DNA of 64,000 nucleotides. Origin: Lewinellaceae bacterium SD302. Lineage in GTDB: Bacteria; Bacteroidota; Bacteroidia; Chitinophagales; Saprospiraceae. The notes below the pieces were generated by a model. That model was not told where the DNA came from and ran no database searches. It was given only the letters and a program-made list of their open reading frames with translations. Position numbers and translations under genes: made by a program. The stretch is from the NCBI GenBank assembly GCA_002591745.1, contig PDLQ01000001.1:302276-366275 (forward strand), in the 5' to 3' direction. Shown here piece after piece: positions 35,158-45,260 of the stretch (position 1 is the stretch's first letter; each line of letters starts with the position of its first letter).

Positions 35158-38100
35158 TTATCGCAACAGCGTTACATCTCCTTTGAAAATTTCCGTCAGG
35201 CCGTCGAGAAACTCAATCTCGATGGTATATACCAAGACCTGGCCCGTCAGGTCTTTTTTATTGAAGGTTCCATCCCAACCAAACCTGGGGTCGTTTGCCG
35301 GTACATTCAATGCTTCGTAGAGAAGACTGCCCCAACGATTGAAGACCCGGAATGACTTGATCTCTACAACGGCGGCGTCGGAAAAAACGTAGAACAGATC
35401 ATTCACACCGTCTCCATTTGGAGAGAAAGCATTGGGAATGTAAACGCGGCGTGTACGGTCTACCAGAATTTGTACCTCGTCTATCCGGCTGCAACCGATG
35501 ATGGTATCGGTGGTGGTAAGCAGGTAGTTGGTGTTCTCAACAGGGCGGGCAAAAGGGCGCAAGCAGTCGACACAACTCAGCGATAGTGGCGGTGACCATA
35601 CGAGGGCCTGATCTTGCAGACTGGATATGTTTGCATTGATCCGAATGCTGTCTCCCAGGCGAATACTCAGATCACGACCCGCATCGAGTAGCACACCGGG
35701 CTGATCGATCAGCATCAGCGTATCCCTTTTCAGGCAACCATTGGTATCCGTTACTGAAACGATGTAGCTTCCATCCCCCAAGTTGTTAAAACTACTGTCT
35801 TGTCCGAATGGCCTGGCATTGATCGCGTAAGAATAGGGAGGGGTGCCGCCACTGGTTTCCGGAATACTGATAATGCCGTTGTCACAGACCGGATCTCGGG
35901 TTAGGATAGAAAAGCTGATCGGGTCAACGTCTTGTATCTCCACCGTGGATACGAATGCGCAATCCGAATCATCCGTGATCGTTACCGTGTACTCACCCGG
36001 TGCGAGGGCCGTTAGGTCGGGGGTTGATTGACCACTGGACCAGACGTAGTTAGCCGGACCGTTGTTATTGGTCAGTGTCAGTTCAATCATACCGTCCACT
36101 TCTCCGGCGCAACTGATCCCGGTCGCTTCAAGCAGTGCTTCGGGGTGTTCCACCAATGTCACTTGAATCGTATCTCTGGCCTGGCAGCCAAAATTGGCTA
36201 TTGTGACGGAATAGCTGCCTGATTCCGTTACGGTATAGGTAGCCTCCATTGAACCATCTTGCCAGAGGTAATCGACTTCATCATGAGTAGCATCCAGTAA
36301 GACTGTGGTCTCACAAGTAGTGATGTCAGCTCCTAAGTTTATGGTTGGTGTTTCCCCGAAAGTAATACTAACGGTATCTCTGACCTCGCAACCGGTGTTA
36401 TCGTTCAGCGCAACGAAATAATCTCCCGGCTCGGTGGCCAAAAAGGCAGGGTCGGTAGAGCCATCTTGCCATAAATATGTAATCGCATCCACATTGCTGA
36501 CGTCAAGTTGATATTCAGCTAAGTCGCATAATTGCAGATCCTCACCCAGGTCTACGTCTACGGTAGAAGTAGGGCTTACGAAGAAGGTGTCTTGTCGGGG
36601 GCAAAGGTCATCACCGACTTCTACCCAGTATATTCCGGGTTCCGGGGCCAGGAAAGTAGCCTCCGAACTCCCGTCCGGCCAGTTCAGGCTTTCATTATCA
36701 TTGTTGATCGCCTCTAATGTGATACCACCATCACTGATACAATAGGAAGTGTCAATCAGGTTACCCTCAGGGCGACCGATCACTTCAATTTGTAATTGAA
36801 ACGTATCCCGGGCATTACAACTGTTGGGCGCCTCTACGATTTGTGTAACGGTATAGGTGCCTGGATCCTGGAAAGTGTGGGAGGGGTCAAACAGAACGCT
36901 GCTGTCACTACCATCGCCGAAATGCCAGGTAATAAATTCAGCGTCTTCCCCCGTATACGCAAAGTCCACCGTATAGGGGGCACAACCTGCGGTCATCGGG
37001 CTGGCAAAGGCTGATGCCGTGACAACATCCACTTCAAAATCAATTTTGAATACGCCTACGTCACAATAAGTATCTTGCATAGTAGCGTAAGCATTCGGTG
37101 TCGTACTCATGACGTTACCACCGTCACAGGAGCAAACTGCTTGATAAACTATGCCTGCCTTGTCAAAACGGCTGGTGCCGCCGTCTACGTGGTTAGCCCG
37201 CCCGTAATAAGTTCCGAAGGACAAACCGACGGCATTGGGTTTCAAAACGCCCAAATAAAAAGAATTATCCTGGGTGTAAATGGCATCGTTCGTTAGCGGA
37301 AGGTCATCCCCACTGTAATAACCGGAAAAGTAAATGCCGTTGCAGCGATCGACCATAAAGGCAACCGGGACGAAATCAACGAAGTCGCTACCGGAGCCAA
37401 TAACGGTGGAATAAACTAATTCGTCAAGGTCAGCATTGAAGGCCGCCAGGAACTGGTTACTTCCCTCATTAAAAAAATAAGTGTCATCCGTAATGGGCAT
37501 GTCGCCAAATGTGATACCGAAAATATGAACCTGCCCCTCCTGATCGGTATCCATAAAGTAAGCCCGATCTACCTCGTCGGTCCCCCAATAGGTGCCATTG
37601 ACCATCTCCGAACCATCAGCTGATATCTCCACCAAGAAGGCACTCTGCTGTCCACCGGGGATAAGTTCGGTTTGCCCGCCTGAAACCATCGGGAAATTAG
37701 CATTACTGGCTAATCCGGCAACGTAAACGTTGCCATTGTCCCGGATACGAAGGCTGGAGCAAAAGTCAGGATCATCCCCACCGAGGAAAGTCGCCCAGTT
37801 CAATTCGGATAAGTCGGGATTGAATTTACACAACACTCCATCCTGACCGATTCCGGAGCTGGCGATCTGCCCGATCTCCGTCTGATATGCACCCGCAGTT
37901 ACGGGAAAATTGATCGAAGAAGAGCCCGAAGCGATGTAGACGTTAGACTGGGCATCCAAAATGACCTCACCCCGGTAAATATCACCGTAGAGGGACGTAT
38001 TGGCGTTGGCCCGATTCAGACCGTCAATTCCGCTTCCCCCGAGGTAGGTGGAACCGATCAATGCACTTCCGCTAGCGTTCAGTTTGCTGATCACTATGTC

Positions 38101-39273
38101 GGTATTACCACCGAAGTTTTCCTGTACAGCACCCGCAGTGGTCGGGAAATCATCAGAATCCGAACTGCCGAATATTACCAGGTTCCCGTCAATGTCCGTG
38201 ATGGTGCTGTGGGGATAGTCCGAGCCATCACCCCCGATATAGGTGGCGTACAACAAGTCGGAACCATCAACATTGTATTTACTGATGGCGAAGTCCGTTT
38301 CACCTCCCGCAAAATTGGTTTGAAAAGATCCCGTATTCGTGGGGTAACCGGTGCCAAATGAAATACCGGCGGTGTAAATATTGCCAGCGTTGTCGTAAGT
38401 AGCACTATGGCCGAAATTGGCGTTGGTGAATGTCCCGGACAAAGTGGCGCCAATCACTGTAGGGTCGATGATGAGCGGGAGACTTCGGTTGTATCCATCC
38501 GGGAAGCTAAAGGTCAGTTCATTGCCAACTAAAACGTATTGACAGGCAATGGGGCTTGGTATTCCATTGACCATTTGATAAGCATAGGGGGCCAGCTCAG
38601 TAACGGGATGCACCGAAGTCTCTATTTTCAGATTGCCATCCTTTAGGCTAACAGCATCTACGCCTTCGTACCGCAATCTGATATCCTCCGTATTGCCACC
38701 GGGCGTGACGATAAAATCATATTTGAAATGCCCATCCTGACTATAGGCAGCTAGTTCGATACCTGGGTAGAGTTGCCGGTAACGGACCTCTTCGAATACG
38801 CCAACTTCAGAGGCCCATTTGGCCGGGTCCTGCCCCAGGAAGTAATTATTGTAGGCAGATCTTTGCCCGCTGGGGGTCAACTCCTGGCTGTTCGCACCGA
38901 CAAAATGTACTCGGTAGGCGTGTCCTGCAATTAGATGATTGTCGCGCACTTCGGCTGCCGCTTGCATGTATTCGTGAACTTCCCTTGTTCCCGTGGTATC
39001 GTAGAAGACGTACGTGAATGCATTGTCCTCGAGGAAAAGATGATTAAGACCACCAAGCTCTGCCGCGTAGCTGATGTTTTCGTGCCACTGCCCCTTATTT
39101 TGAATGAACCCAAGGCCTTGGTGGCGATGATCTACGGTGGGTTCGTGGCTGCATGTGTGACCTTGGTGATCTTTCAGGTCGATGGTTGCCGTGGCGTCGG
39201 GTTGAGCAACGAGAAATGGTAAGTGGAGGCAGAATATTAGAAATAGAAAACCGGTGTAAGGTATTTTAAACAT
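35158..39273 (-). CDS. Giant T9SS-exported surface protein with PKD domain and gliding-associated C-terminus
   Basis: Secreted protein of 1371 residues. The signal peptide is MFKIPYTGFLFLIFCLHLPFLVAQ. Residues of about 50-250 form the N-terminal domain that often precedes SBBP-type repeats (FIQNKGQWHENISYAAELGG). Beta-propeller-like SBBP repeats follow (AGASGNIY-like blocks such as YATYIGGDGSDYPHS and SSTYLGGSGIDG-like strings). A PKD domain is visible as ITWHFGDGSDSSVLFDPSHTF, then several short repeats ending xYLWQDGSTxPxFLATEPGDY. The last 85 residues are the type-B T9SS sorting domain (IPNAFSPNGDGVNDLF, FNRWGSLLYEA). Export would need the PorV-containing translocon. Probable adhesin or matrix protein; the exact function is unknown. 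Confidence 0.88.
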   Translation of the reverse strand: MFKIPYTGFLFLIFCLHLPFLVAQPDATATIDLKDHQGHTCSHEPTVDHRHQGLGFIQNKGQWHENISYAAELGGLNHLFLEDNAFTYVFYDTTGTREVHEYMQAAAEVRDNHLIAGHAYRVHFVGANSQELTPSGQRSAYNNYFLGQDPAKWASEVGVFEEVRYRQLYPGIELAAYSQDGHFKYDFIVTPGGNTEDIRLRYEGVDAVSLKDGNLKIETSVHPVTELAPYAYQMVNGIPSPIACQYVLVGNELTFSFPDGYNRSLPLIIDPTVIGATLSGTFTNANFGHSATYDNAGNIYTAGISFGTGYPTNTGSFQTNFAGGETDFAISKYNVDGSDLLYATYIGGDGSDYPHSTITDIDGNLVIFGSSDSDDFPTTAGAVQENFGGNTDIVISKLNASGSALIGSTYLGGSGIDGLNRANANTSLYGDIYRGEVILDAQSNVYIASGSSSINFPVTAGAYQTEIGQIASSGIGQDGVLCKFNPDLSELNWATFLGGDDPDFCSSLRIRDNGNVYVAGLASNANFPMVSGGQTELIPGGQQSAFLVEISADGSEMVNGTYWGTDEVDRAYFMDTDQEGQVHIFGITFGDMPITDDTYFFNEGSNQFLAAFNADLDELVYSTVIGSGSDFVDFVPVAFMVDRCNGIYFSGYYSGDDLPLTNDAIYTQDNSFYLGVLKPNAVGLSFGTYYGRANHVDGGTSRFDKAGIVYQAVCSCDGGNVMSTTPNAYATMQDTYCDVGVFKIDFEVDVVTASAFASPMTAGCAPYTVDFAYTGEDAEFITWHFGDGSDSSVLFDPSHTFQDPGTYTVTQIVEAPNSCNARDTFQLQIEVIGRPEGNLIDTSYCISDGGITLEAINNDNESLNWPDGSSEATFLAPEPGIYWVEVGDDLCPRQDTFFVSPTSTVDVDLGEDLQLCDLAEYQLDVSNVDAITYLWQDGSTDPAFLATEPGDYFVALNDNTGCEVRDTVSITFGETPTINLGADITTCETTVLLDATHDEVDYLWQDGSMEATYTVTESGSYSVTIANFGCQARDTIQVTLVEHPEALLEATGISCAGEVDGMIELTLTNNNGPANYVWSSGQSTPDLTALAPGEYTVTITDDSDCAFVSTVEIQDVDPISFSILTRDPVCDNGIISIPETSGGTPPYSYAINARPFGQDSSFNNLGDGSYIVSVTDTNGCLKRDTLMLIDQPGVLLDAGRDLSIRLGDSIRINANISSLQDQALVWSPPLSLSCVDCLRPFARPVENTNYLLTTTDTIIGCSRIDEVQILVDRTRRVYIPNAFSPNGDGVNDLFYVFSDAAVVEIKSFRVFNRWGSLLYEALNVPANDPRFGWDGTFNKKDLTGQVLVYTIEIEFLDGLTEIFKGDVTLLR

Positions 39274-39434
39274 CAGAGAAAGCTTAGGTGAATTGGTAAT
39301 GGGGCTTTTTTAACGATGTTTAAGATAGGACTTTTGACCTTAATCCGCCTTCACCGGCTATTCCCTTGACGAATAAAATCACTTAAGTCCGCTGGACGAC
39401 CACACACCTTTACCAATTCACTTTCTCACTTTGT

Positions 39435-40928
39435 CTACTGAACGACTATTTTTCTGGCTAACAAAGTAGCCGTATTTTTATCGCTGAATATCAAGTAATA
39501 AGTGCCGGCCACCAAATCAGAGACATTGATATTTTCAGTATCGACCGGGTAGGTTCCGAGAATGCGGTTATTGAGGTCAATGAGTGTTAACTTTGCTACT
39601 TTGTTAGCCAAAACCCCACTAATATTCAGCTTGTCACCGATGACTGGATTCGGGCCAATGCTGATGGCTTCGGCCCACGCCGGTTCGCGGGTACTGACGG
39701 GCGCCAGGATAGTGGCACTGGTAACTGTAGAGGCACCGCCCAGGGTATTTTCATCCTTGTCAATGTAACGAATAGAGCGGATGGTGATCGGCGTCTCAGT
39801 ATCGGCAAAGACATCATTTGTCCTTAGGCTCAGACTTCCGATGGAGCCAGCGGTAGAAATGTTATTCTGTTGGTCCTTACGCACTATAGCGATCTCGATC
39901 ATGCCGGGATTGACCGGAGATACTTCCACAAGTGTCAAAACGTCGTCCCCGATGATGTTCCCGCTGGAATTGTAGGTAAAATCGCTCAGATCGAACAAGC
40001 TTGGGTCGACTTCAACGGTAAAAGAGATGCCGTATCCGGGCGGGATCACTTCGTCTTGCCCCAACAACAGGTCCAGGACCAGAAATTGTCCACTTTCCAC
40101 CGGGCTGGACTCAAAATTGATAAAGGCACCAGTCATAAAAGGATACTGTGGAGTGCCGCTGGCACCGGGAATCATCTGACCGAAGTTTAGTTCTACTACG
40201 GTTTGGTCCAGGTTGTTTATGGTGGTGTTTCCATCAGCATTTACCAGGGCAAAATTGACCTCGCTCTGGGGAGTGGATTGGTCCCACGGTAGACCATTTA
40301 CGAATTCAAAATTAGTTGTAGCCGGTTCGCGCGCCGGACCGGTCGACCCGAATGCCAAACCAATGCCAAGCAGGTCATCGGCGTTTACGATGCTGTCGTT
40401 ATTTGTATCTCCCGGCAAAATGGAGAGCAGGGCCGGGCCAGGGGGTATCATGACGGTCCCGTCGGTCGTATTGGCGGGTACTTCCATGAATTCGCTGCCA
40501 ATAAACTCGGTGGGTAAGTCCTGTTCGAAGGCCAGTGAGGTCACACCCGAATTGAGGGCATTAAAACATACGGAAAGTAAGATCTGCTCTCCGGCCAGCG
40601 TGATAAGTTGATTATTTGGTTCCAGCCAACTCATTCGCAAAGTACTGTCATTAGGTGAGTTGATTTGAGTTGCGTTCAATCCCAGCGGGTTGCTACCGAA
40701 ATCCACGTTGGTGTATTCGATCAGAGCGGGATCCCAGCGGAGCGACCACTGCATGGTGACGATCTCCGTAAAGTTGCTGACGGTTACCGGCAAACATTCG
40801 TTTTGCCCTTGACTGACGGTCGCCGAGCCGACGGAGAGTTCGACCGGGGTCTGGGCAAATAAACCATTGCCAACAAAGGTGAAGAAATGGATGGCGGTAA
40901 AGCAGATGGCTAGATAGTTGTTGTTCAT
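39435..40928 (-). CDS. T9SS-exported protein with cohesin-like and dockerin-like regions
   Basis: Secreted protein of 497 residues with a signal peptide ending NGLFAQ. Residues of about 29-165 form a cohesin-like beta-sandwich (VELSVGSATVSQGQNECLPVTVSNF, MQWSLRWDPALIEY). A dockerin-like pair of calcium loops follows, DTNNDSIVNADDLLGIGLAFG and NADGNTTINNLDQTVVELNFG. A second cohesin-like sandwich comes next. The C-terminal 75 residues are a type-A T9SS sorting domain (SIGPNPVIGDKLNISG ... LVAGTYYLIFSD). Two inverted dispersed repeats lie within this last domain and encode ANKVA and ATLLA. Having cohesin and dockerin modules in one chain does not imply a cellulosome, since no partner genes are present. 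It may mediate surface assembly. Confidence 0.85.
   Translation of the reverse strand: MNNNYLAICFTAIHFFTFVGNGLFAQTPVELSVGSATVSQGQNECLPVTVSNFTEIVTMQWSLRWDPALIEYTNVDFGSNPLGLNATQINSPNDSTLRMSWLEPNNQLITLAGEQILLSVCFNALNSGVTSLAFEQDLPTEFIGSEFMEVPANTTDGTVMIPPGPALLSILPGDTNNDSIVNADDLLGIGLAFGSTGPAREPATTNFEFVNGLPWDQSTPQSEVNFALVNADGNTTINNLDQTVVELNFGQMIPGASGTPQYPFMTGAFINFESSPVESGQFLVLDLLLGQDEVIPPGYGISFTVEVDPSLFDLSDFTYNSSGNIIGDDVLTLVEVSPVNPGMIEIAIVRKDQQNNISTAGSIGSLSLRTNDVFADTETPITIRSIRYIDKDENTLGGASTVTSATILAPVSTREPAWAEAISIGPNPVIGDKLNISGVLANKVAKLTLIDLNNRILGTYPVDTENINVSDLVAGTYYLIFSDKNTATLLARKIVVQ
39456..39470 (-). repeat. Dispersed GCTACTTTG repeat, copy 10 (coding)
   Basis: GGCTAACAAAGTAGC on the plus strand; in the minus-strand gene it encodes ATLLA eight codons before the end of the sorting domain. 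Confidence 0.85.
39595..39609 (+). repeat. Dispersed GCTACTTTG repeat, copy 11 (coding)
   Basis: Exact GCTACTTTGTTAGCC; in the minus-strand gene it encodes ANKVA in the sorting domain, 124 bases from copy 10 and inverted to it. Confidence 0.85.
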
Positions 40929-41031
40929 CTTAAGGGTGAATATTGAAAGTCTTGTGGAGTCTGAATTTCCTAATACCTGAACAAATTGATGCAGGTTGAA
41001 TTAGCTTGGAAGCAAAGGTATATAAATAACA

Positions 41032-41060
41032 CGCCCCCTTCACAAGAGGTGAAGGGGGCG
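41032..41060 (-). terminator. Terminator after the TPR gene
   Basis: CGCCCCCTTCAC (41032-41043) and GTGAAGGGGGCG (41049-41060) are perfectly complementary with a 5-base loop. On the minus strand the stem is followed by TGTTATTTAT, directly beyond the TPR gene. Confidence 0.75.
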
Positions 41061-41085
41061 CGATCAGCCTATTCTGCAAACTCGA

Positions 41086-42402
41086 TTAGTTATTGGCAAA
41101 GTAACTTTTCAGGGTCTCGCCGGCAGCTACGGCTTCGTAGCGGCTTTTGAATTCGGTGGATAAATCTAACTTATCCTGGCGGGCAAAAATTTCCTTAAGG
41201 GCGATCAACACGTTGGTGTCGTTCGGGTCCATTTGCTCGGCACGCTTGAAGTAGGGTAGTGCTGCACTGAATTCGGTAGCGATTTGCTGGCCCAGCATAT
41301 CGTACTTCTTCTGGCCTTCCCGGCTCAGGTCGTCACTAAGCTTCTGCTGCTCCTGGGTCATAGCGGCGCCACGGTTGAAGTAAAGGGCTCCGATACTGTA
41401 AATGGCACTGGCGTAATCCGGTTTTTTCTCCAGGGCCTGCTCGTACCAGTTTTTGGCATCGTCGAAGTACTTCTGAGCCTCTTCTTCATTGCCAGCATCT
41501 CGGGCAGCTTCGTAGAGGTTCTCATTTACACTACCCAAGGTGGCATAAAGGCTGGGGTTTTCCGGCTCTTTTGCGATGGCATCTTGCAACTTGTCAAGTA
41601 GTACGTCCAGCTTTTTCTCGCCAAGATAGTAGTTGATCTCAGCAAAAAGCAGGCGGGTCTCATCGGGGAAAGATGCGCGACCCTGCTCCAGGTAAGACAG
41701 TGCTTTTTCTTTGTCGCCTTCGTTGATGTAAATCTGGTAAAGGCCATCGTAGATATTGGCATCCTGATAATCGGCATCGACCAGTTCTTCGTAAATGACC
41801 TTGGCTTCGTCAAATTGTTCGGAAGCCAGGGCAGAGTAGCCAGCGTAGAATTTGTCTTCCATCAACTTGGTCCCATCGTCAAGGTAACTCTCCTTACCCT
41901 GGGCTTTAAGGAAGTCGTGTACTTCCAGCGTTTTGGCGAAATTGGCGTAAGCATTCTCGTAATCGGAATCCTGGATGGCAAAGATAGCGGCGTTTTCCAA
42001 GTTGCCCTGCAAGGCGGCGAGTTTAGTAAGCGCGCTTTTCTTCTTGCCTTTCTTCTCGTACTTGTTGAATGCCATGATGTAGGCATCCGCTGCTTTAACG
42101 GCGGGCTGCTCAACATTAATGGCGGTGGTCGTATCTACCAGAGCAGGTGTCGTTCTGGCGAGAGTAATGTGATTCATTACAGCTCCGTAAATGTTGCCGG
42201 CTTCAATGTAGGCGGCTGGATCGGTGATCTCTCCGGCCATCACGGTGTTGATGTTCTCTACGGCCGTGGCCAGCTTGGCCATGTCGTTGTTGATGACGAA
42301 AGCGTCGTAAGCCTTAGAGGCGGCTTTCAATTCAGCTTCCTGAGCTGACAAGACGCCAAAAGAAAGCAGTAGTGCGGCAAATGCGAACAATACCTTTTTC
42401 AT
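41086..42402 (-). CDS. Secreted/periplasmic TPR-repeat protein
   Basis: Protein of 438 residues with a signal peptide (MKKVLFAFAALLLSFGVLSAQ) and a fully helical body of tetratricopeptide-like repeats. Examples are FAKTLEVHDFLKAQ, YAGYSALASEQFDEAKVIYEELVDADYQDANIYDGLYQIYINEGDKEKALSYLEQG and NWYEQALEKKPDYASAIYSIGALYFNRG. TPR arrays scaffold protein complexes; the partner is unknown. It lies downstream of gyrA on the same strand, an order also familiar from other Bacteroidota genomes, but a hairpin in the 156-base gap suggests partial uncoupling. Confidence 0.88.
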   Translation of the reverse strand: MKKVLFAFAALLLSFGVLSAQEAELKAASKAYDAFVINNDMAKLATAVENINTVMAGEITDPAAYIEAGNIYGAVMNHITLARTTPALVDTTTAINVEQPAVKAADAYIMAFNKYEKKGKKKSALTKLAALQGNLENAAIFAIQDSDYENAYANFAKTLEVHDFLKAQGKESYLDDGTKLMEDKFYAGYSALASEQFDEAKVIYEELVDADYQDANIYDGLYQIYINEGDKEKALSYLEQGRASFPDETRLLFAEINYYLGEKKLDVLLDKLQDAIAKEPENPSLYATLGSVNENLYEAARDAGNEEEAQKYFDDAKNWYEQALEKKPDYASAIYSIGALYFNRGAAMTQEQQKLSDDLSREGQKKYDMLGQQIATEFSAALPYFKRAEQMDPNDTNVLIALKEIFARQDKLDLSTEFKSRYEAVAAGETLKSYFANN

Positions 42403-42497
42403 AATAGTTGGTTTGGTTTAAGTTTGAATTCGTTGATAAGACGTAAATAAGGTAAAGGGTGTTACCTAATGAAACGTTAAAGCCTGATAGTCTAACA

Positions 42498-42552
42498 GTC
42501 TAACAGTCTAACGGTTCTTCCGCATCGCGGTCAGACCGTTAGACTGTCAGAC
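42498..42552 (-). terminator. Hairpin between gyrA and the TPR gene
   Basis: GTCTAACAGTCTAACGGT (42498-42515) pairs with ACCGTTAGACTGTCAGAC (42535-42552), one mismatch, with a loop of about 19 bases. The left arm is itself built of tandem GTCTAACA units (from about 42490). It begins 7 bases after the gyrA stop. No long T-run, so an attenuator or mRNA-stabilising role is also possible. Confidence 0.55.
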
Positions 42553-42558
42553 CATAAT

Positions 42559-45123
42559 CTATTCCTCCTCTTCATCATCTACGTCCCTTACTACGGCAAC
42601 ATCGGAGATACTGTCGCCTTTGTCGACCCGGATGACCCGTACGCCCTGAGTGGCCCGGCCCATTTCACGCAGGTCACTCACCTTCATGCGGATCACGATG
42701 CCACTACGGTTGGTGATCATCAGCTGATCGGCCTCGGTGACGCCCTTGATGGCGATGAGTTCACCGGTCTTATCGGAAACTTTCATGGTGCGTACACCTT
42801 TACCGCCCCGGTTGGTAAGTCGGTATTCCTCAAAGTGGGTGCGCTTGCCCATGCCTTGCTCGGAAACGACCATAATGCTCTTGTCTTGGTCCTGCTCTAA
42901 TTCCGGGTCGAGCGTAACCATACCGACCACTCTGTCGTGATCTCCGGCCAGGCTTACACCACGGACTCCGGAGGCAGTACGGCCAACCGAGCGAACTTTC
43001 TCTTCCTCGAACTGGATGGCTTGCCCCTGGCTTGTACCGAGAATAATGCGGCTTTTGCCGTTGGTAAGCTTGGCTTCAAGCAGTTGATCCCCTTCATTGA
43101 TGGTAATGGCGTTAATACCATTGGTGCGCGGGCGGCTGTAAGCCTCCACCAGCGTCTTTTTTACCATGCCCCGGCGGGTGGCAAAAACGATATAGTTATT
43201 GTTCAGGAACTCCTCGTCAGTCAGATCTTCGATGACGATGTAGGCACGTACCTGATCGTCTTTCGGAATGGCCAGGATGTTTTGGATCACGCGACCGCCA
43301 CTGTCTTTGCTGGCTTCGGGAATCTCGTAGGCACGCAGCCAGTGACAACGCCCCTGCTCGGTAAAGAGCAGTAAGTAGTTGTGGTTGCTGGCCACGAACA
43401 TGTGTTCGATGAAGTCGGCGTTGCGAGTCTTAGAGCCCCGGCTGCCCCGGCCGCCCCGGCTCTGGGTACGGTATTCGGTAACCGGCGTGCGCTTGATGTA
43501 ACCGAGGTTGGAAATGGTAATAACCACATCCTCATCAGCAATCATATCGGTAATGCTGATGTCGGAAGTGTCCAAACTGATCTCGCTGCGACGATCGTCT
43601 CCAAAGCGCTCACGGATTTCCCGAAGTTCGTCCTTCACAATGTCACGACGCAGGGTCTCGCTTTCCAAAATGGCGCGCAAACGGTCGATCAACTCACGAA
43701 TCTCCTGGTACTCTTCGCGGATCTTGTCCAGCTCCAGTCCGGTCAGTTTCTGGAGACGCATCTCCAGAATGGCCTTGGCCTGAGCTTCACTGAGCACATT
43801 CCCTTCTTCAGTAATCAGCTCTTCGGTCTGCACTTCTTTGACCAGGTCGCCGAATTTAGACCAGAAGGCTTGCTTATCTTCGATAAAGTCGCCAGCCATC
43901 AAGCCGAGGCGGGCTTCTTCGGGGTTGCTACTGGCACGAATCAGGGCGATGATCTCGTCCAGGTAATCCAGTGCAATAATGAGGCCAATCAGGATGTGTG
44001 CCCTGTTCAGCGCCTTGTTCAATTCGAATTGGGTGCGGCGGGTGATTACCTCCAGGCGGAACTTGATGAATTCCTCCACCATATCCTTCAGGTTGAGGGT
44101 CATCGGGCGGCCGTTCACCAGCGCCACGTTGTTGACACCGTAAGAACTTTGCAGCGGTGTGTACTTATAGAGATAACTCAGTACGATACTGGCCATAGCA
44201 TCGCGCTTGACCTCCACAACTACACGCAGGCCGTCACGGTCGGATTCATCCCGAACGTCACTGATTCCTTCGATCTTCTTCTCATTAACCAGTTCAGCGA
44301 TCTTGGCAACCAGGTTGGCTTTATTGACCTGGTAAGGAATCTCACTGATGATGATCGTTTCGCGGTCGTTGTTGTCCACGATGATCTCGGCCCGGCCCCG
44401 GAGTACCACCCGGCCACGGCCGGTCATAAAGGCCTCGCGAACGCCATCGATACCGTAGATGATACCACCGGTCGGAAAATCGGGTGCCTTGATGAATTGC
44501 ATCAACTCATCAATCGTAATTTCCGGATTATCAACGGTTGCGGTCACTCCATCAATAACCTCCGTGAGGTTGTGGGGGAGCATGTTGGTGGCCATACCTA
44601 CGGCAATACCACTGGCTCCGTTCACCAAAAGATTCGGAATCTTCGTAGGGAGTACGGTCGGCTCCTTGAGGGTGTCGTCAAAGTTTAGTTGAAAATCAAC
44701 GGTATCTTTACCCAGGTCACTCAGAATGTCATCACTGATTCTTTCCAGGCGGGCCTCAGTGTAGCGCATGGCGGCCGGACTGTCCCCGTCCATGGAGCCA
44801 AAGTTGCCTTGTCCGTCCACCAGCGGGTAGCGGAGGCTCCAGTCCTGAGCCATGCGAACCATAGTACCGTAAACCGAGGAGTCGCCGTGAGGGTGGTATT
44901 TACCCAGTACCTCACCAACGATACGTGCGGATTTCTTGTGGGCGCTTCGGTAGCTGATACCCAGTTCCTGCATTCCGAATAATACCCGGCGGTGAACCGG
45001 TTTCAAACCGTCACGAACGTCGGGCAGGGCCCTGGAGACGATGACCGACATCGAATAATCGATGTAGGCGCTTTTCATCTGTTCCTCGATATTGACGGGG
45101 ATGATTCTCTGCTCTGGAGACAT
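42559..45123 (-). CDS. gyrA: DNA gyrase subunit A
   Basis: Type IIA topoisomerase subunit of 854 residues that cleaves and re-joins DNA during negative supercoiling. The catalytic tyrosine is Tyr121 in [10 protein letters not shown]. The N-terminal winged-helix and tower are complete. The C-terminal pinwheel contains a GyrA-box-like [10 protein letters not shown] segment, supporting gyrase rather than topoisomerase IV. An acidic tail (DVDDEEEE) ends the protein. In the quinolone-resistance region ([15 protein letters not shown]) the equivalent of E. coli Ser83 is Ser82, but the equivalent of Asp87 is Gly86. A -7-like box lies about 28 bases upstream. Confidence 0.97.
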   Translation of the reverse strand: MSPEQRIIPVNIEEQMKSAYIDYSMSVIVSRALPDVRDGLKPVHRRVLFGMQELGISYRSAHKKSARIVGEVLGKYHPHGDSSVYGTMVRMAQDWSLRYPLVDGQGNFGSMDGDSPAAMRYTEARLERISDDILSDLGKDTVDFQLNFDDTLKEPTVLPTKIPNLLVNGASGIAVGMATNMLPHNLTEVIDGVTATVDNPEITIDELMQFIKAPDFPTGGIIYGIDGVREAFMTGRGRVVLRGRAEIIVDNNDRETIIISEIPYQVNKANLVAKIAELVNEKKIEGISDVRDESDRDGLRVVVEVKRDAMASIVLSYLYKYTPLQSSYGVNNVALVNGRPMTLNLKDMVEEFIKFRLEVITRRTQFELNKALNRAHILIGLIIALDYLDEIIALIRASSNPEEARLGLMAGDFIEDKQAFWSKFGDLVKEVQTEELITEEGNVLSEAQAKAILEMRLQKLTGLELDKIREEYQEIRELIDRLRAILESETLRRDIVKDELREIRERFGDDRRSEISLDTSDISITDMIADEDVVITISNLGYIKRTPVTEYRTQSRGGRGSRGSKTRNADFIEHMFVASNHNYLLLFTEQGRCHWLRAYEIPEASKDSGGRVIQNILAIPKDDQVRAYIVIEDLTDEEFLNNNYIVFATRRGMVKKTLVEAYSRPRTNGINAITINEGDQLLEAKLTNGKSRIILGTSQGQAIQFEEEKVRSVGRTASGVRGVSLAGDHDRVVGMVTLDPELEQDQDKSIMVVSEQGMGKRTHFEEYRLTNRGGKGVRTMKVSDKTGELIAIKGVTEADQLMITNRSGIVIRMKVSDLREMGRATQGVRVIRVDKGDSISDVAVVRDVDDEEEE

Positions 45124-45150
45124 GCAAATCTGTTAGTTATAAAAGGACTG

Positions 45151-45158
45151 CGAAGATA
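45151..45158 (-). promoter_or_regulatory. Possible -7 box of gyrA
   Basis: On the minus strand it reads TATCTTCG, one mismatch from TAnnTTTG, and lies about 28 bases upstream of the gyrA ATG, preceded by a T-run. Confidence 0.3.
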
Positions 45159-45260
45159 CGAAAAAAGGATGAATGAATGAGTGGTTTCGGGGGTGATCGG
45201 TTAAGCTGATTTAGCGTACCCGCATCACATGATCACCATTCATTAATCCCTTTGTCCACG

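Noticed and set aside
43381..44688. Long open frame antisense to gyrA (435 codons)
   Set aside because: It mirrors the codon structure of gyrA on the other strand, has no recognisable domain and completely overlaps a certain gene.
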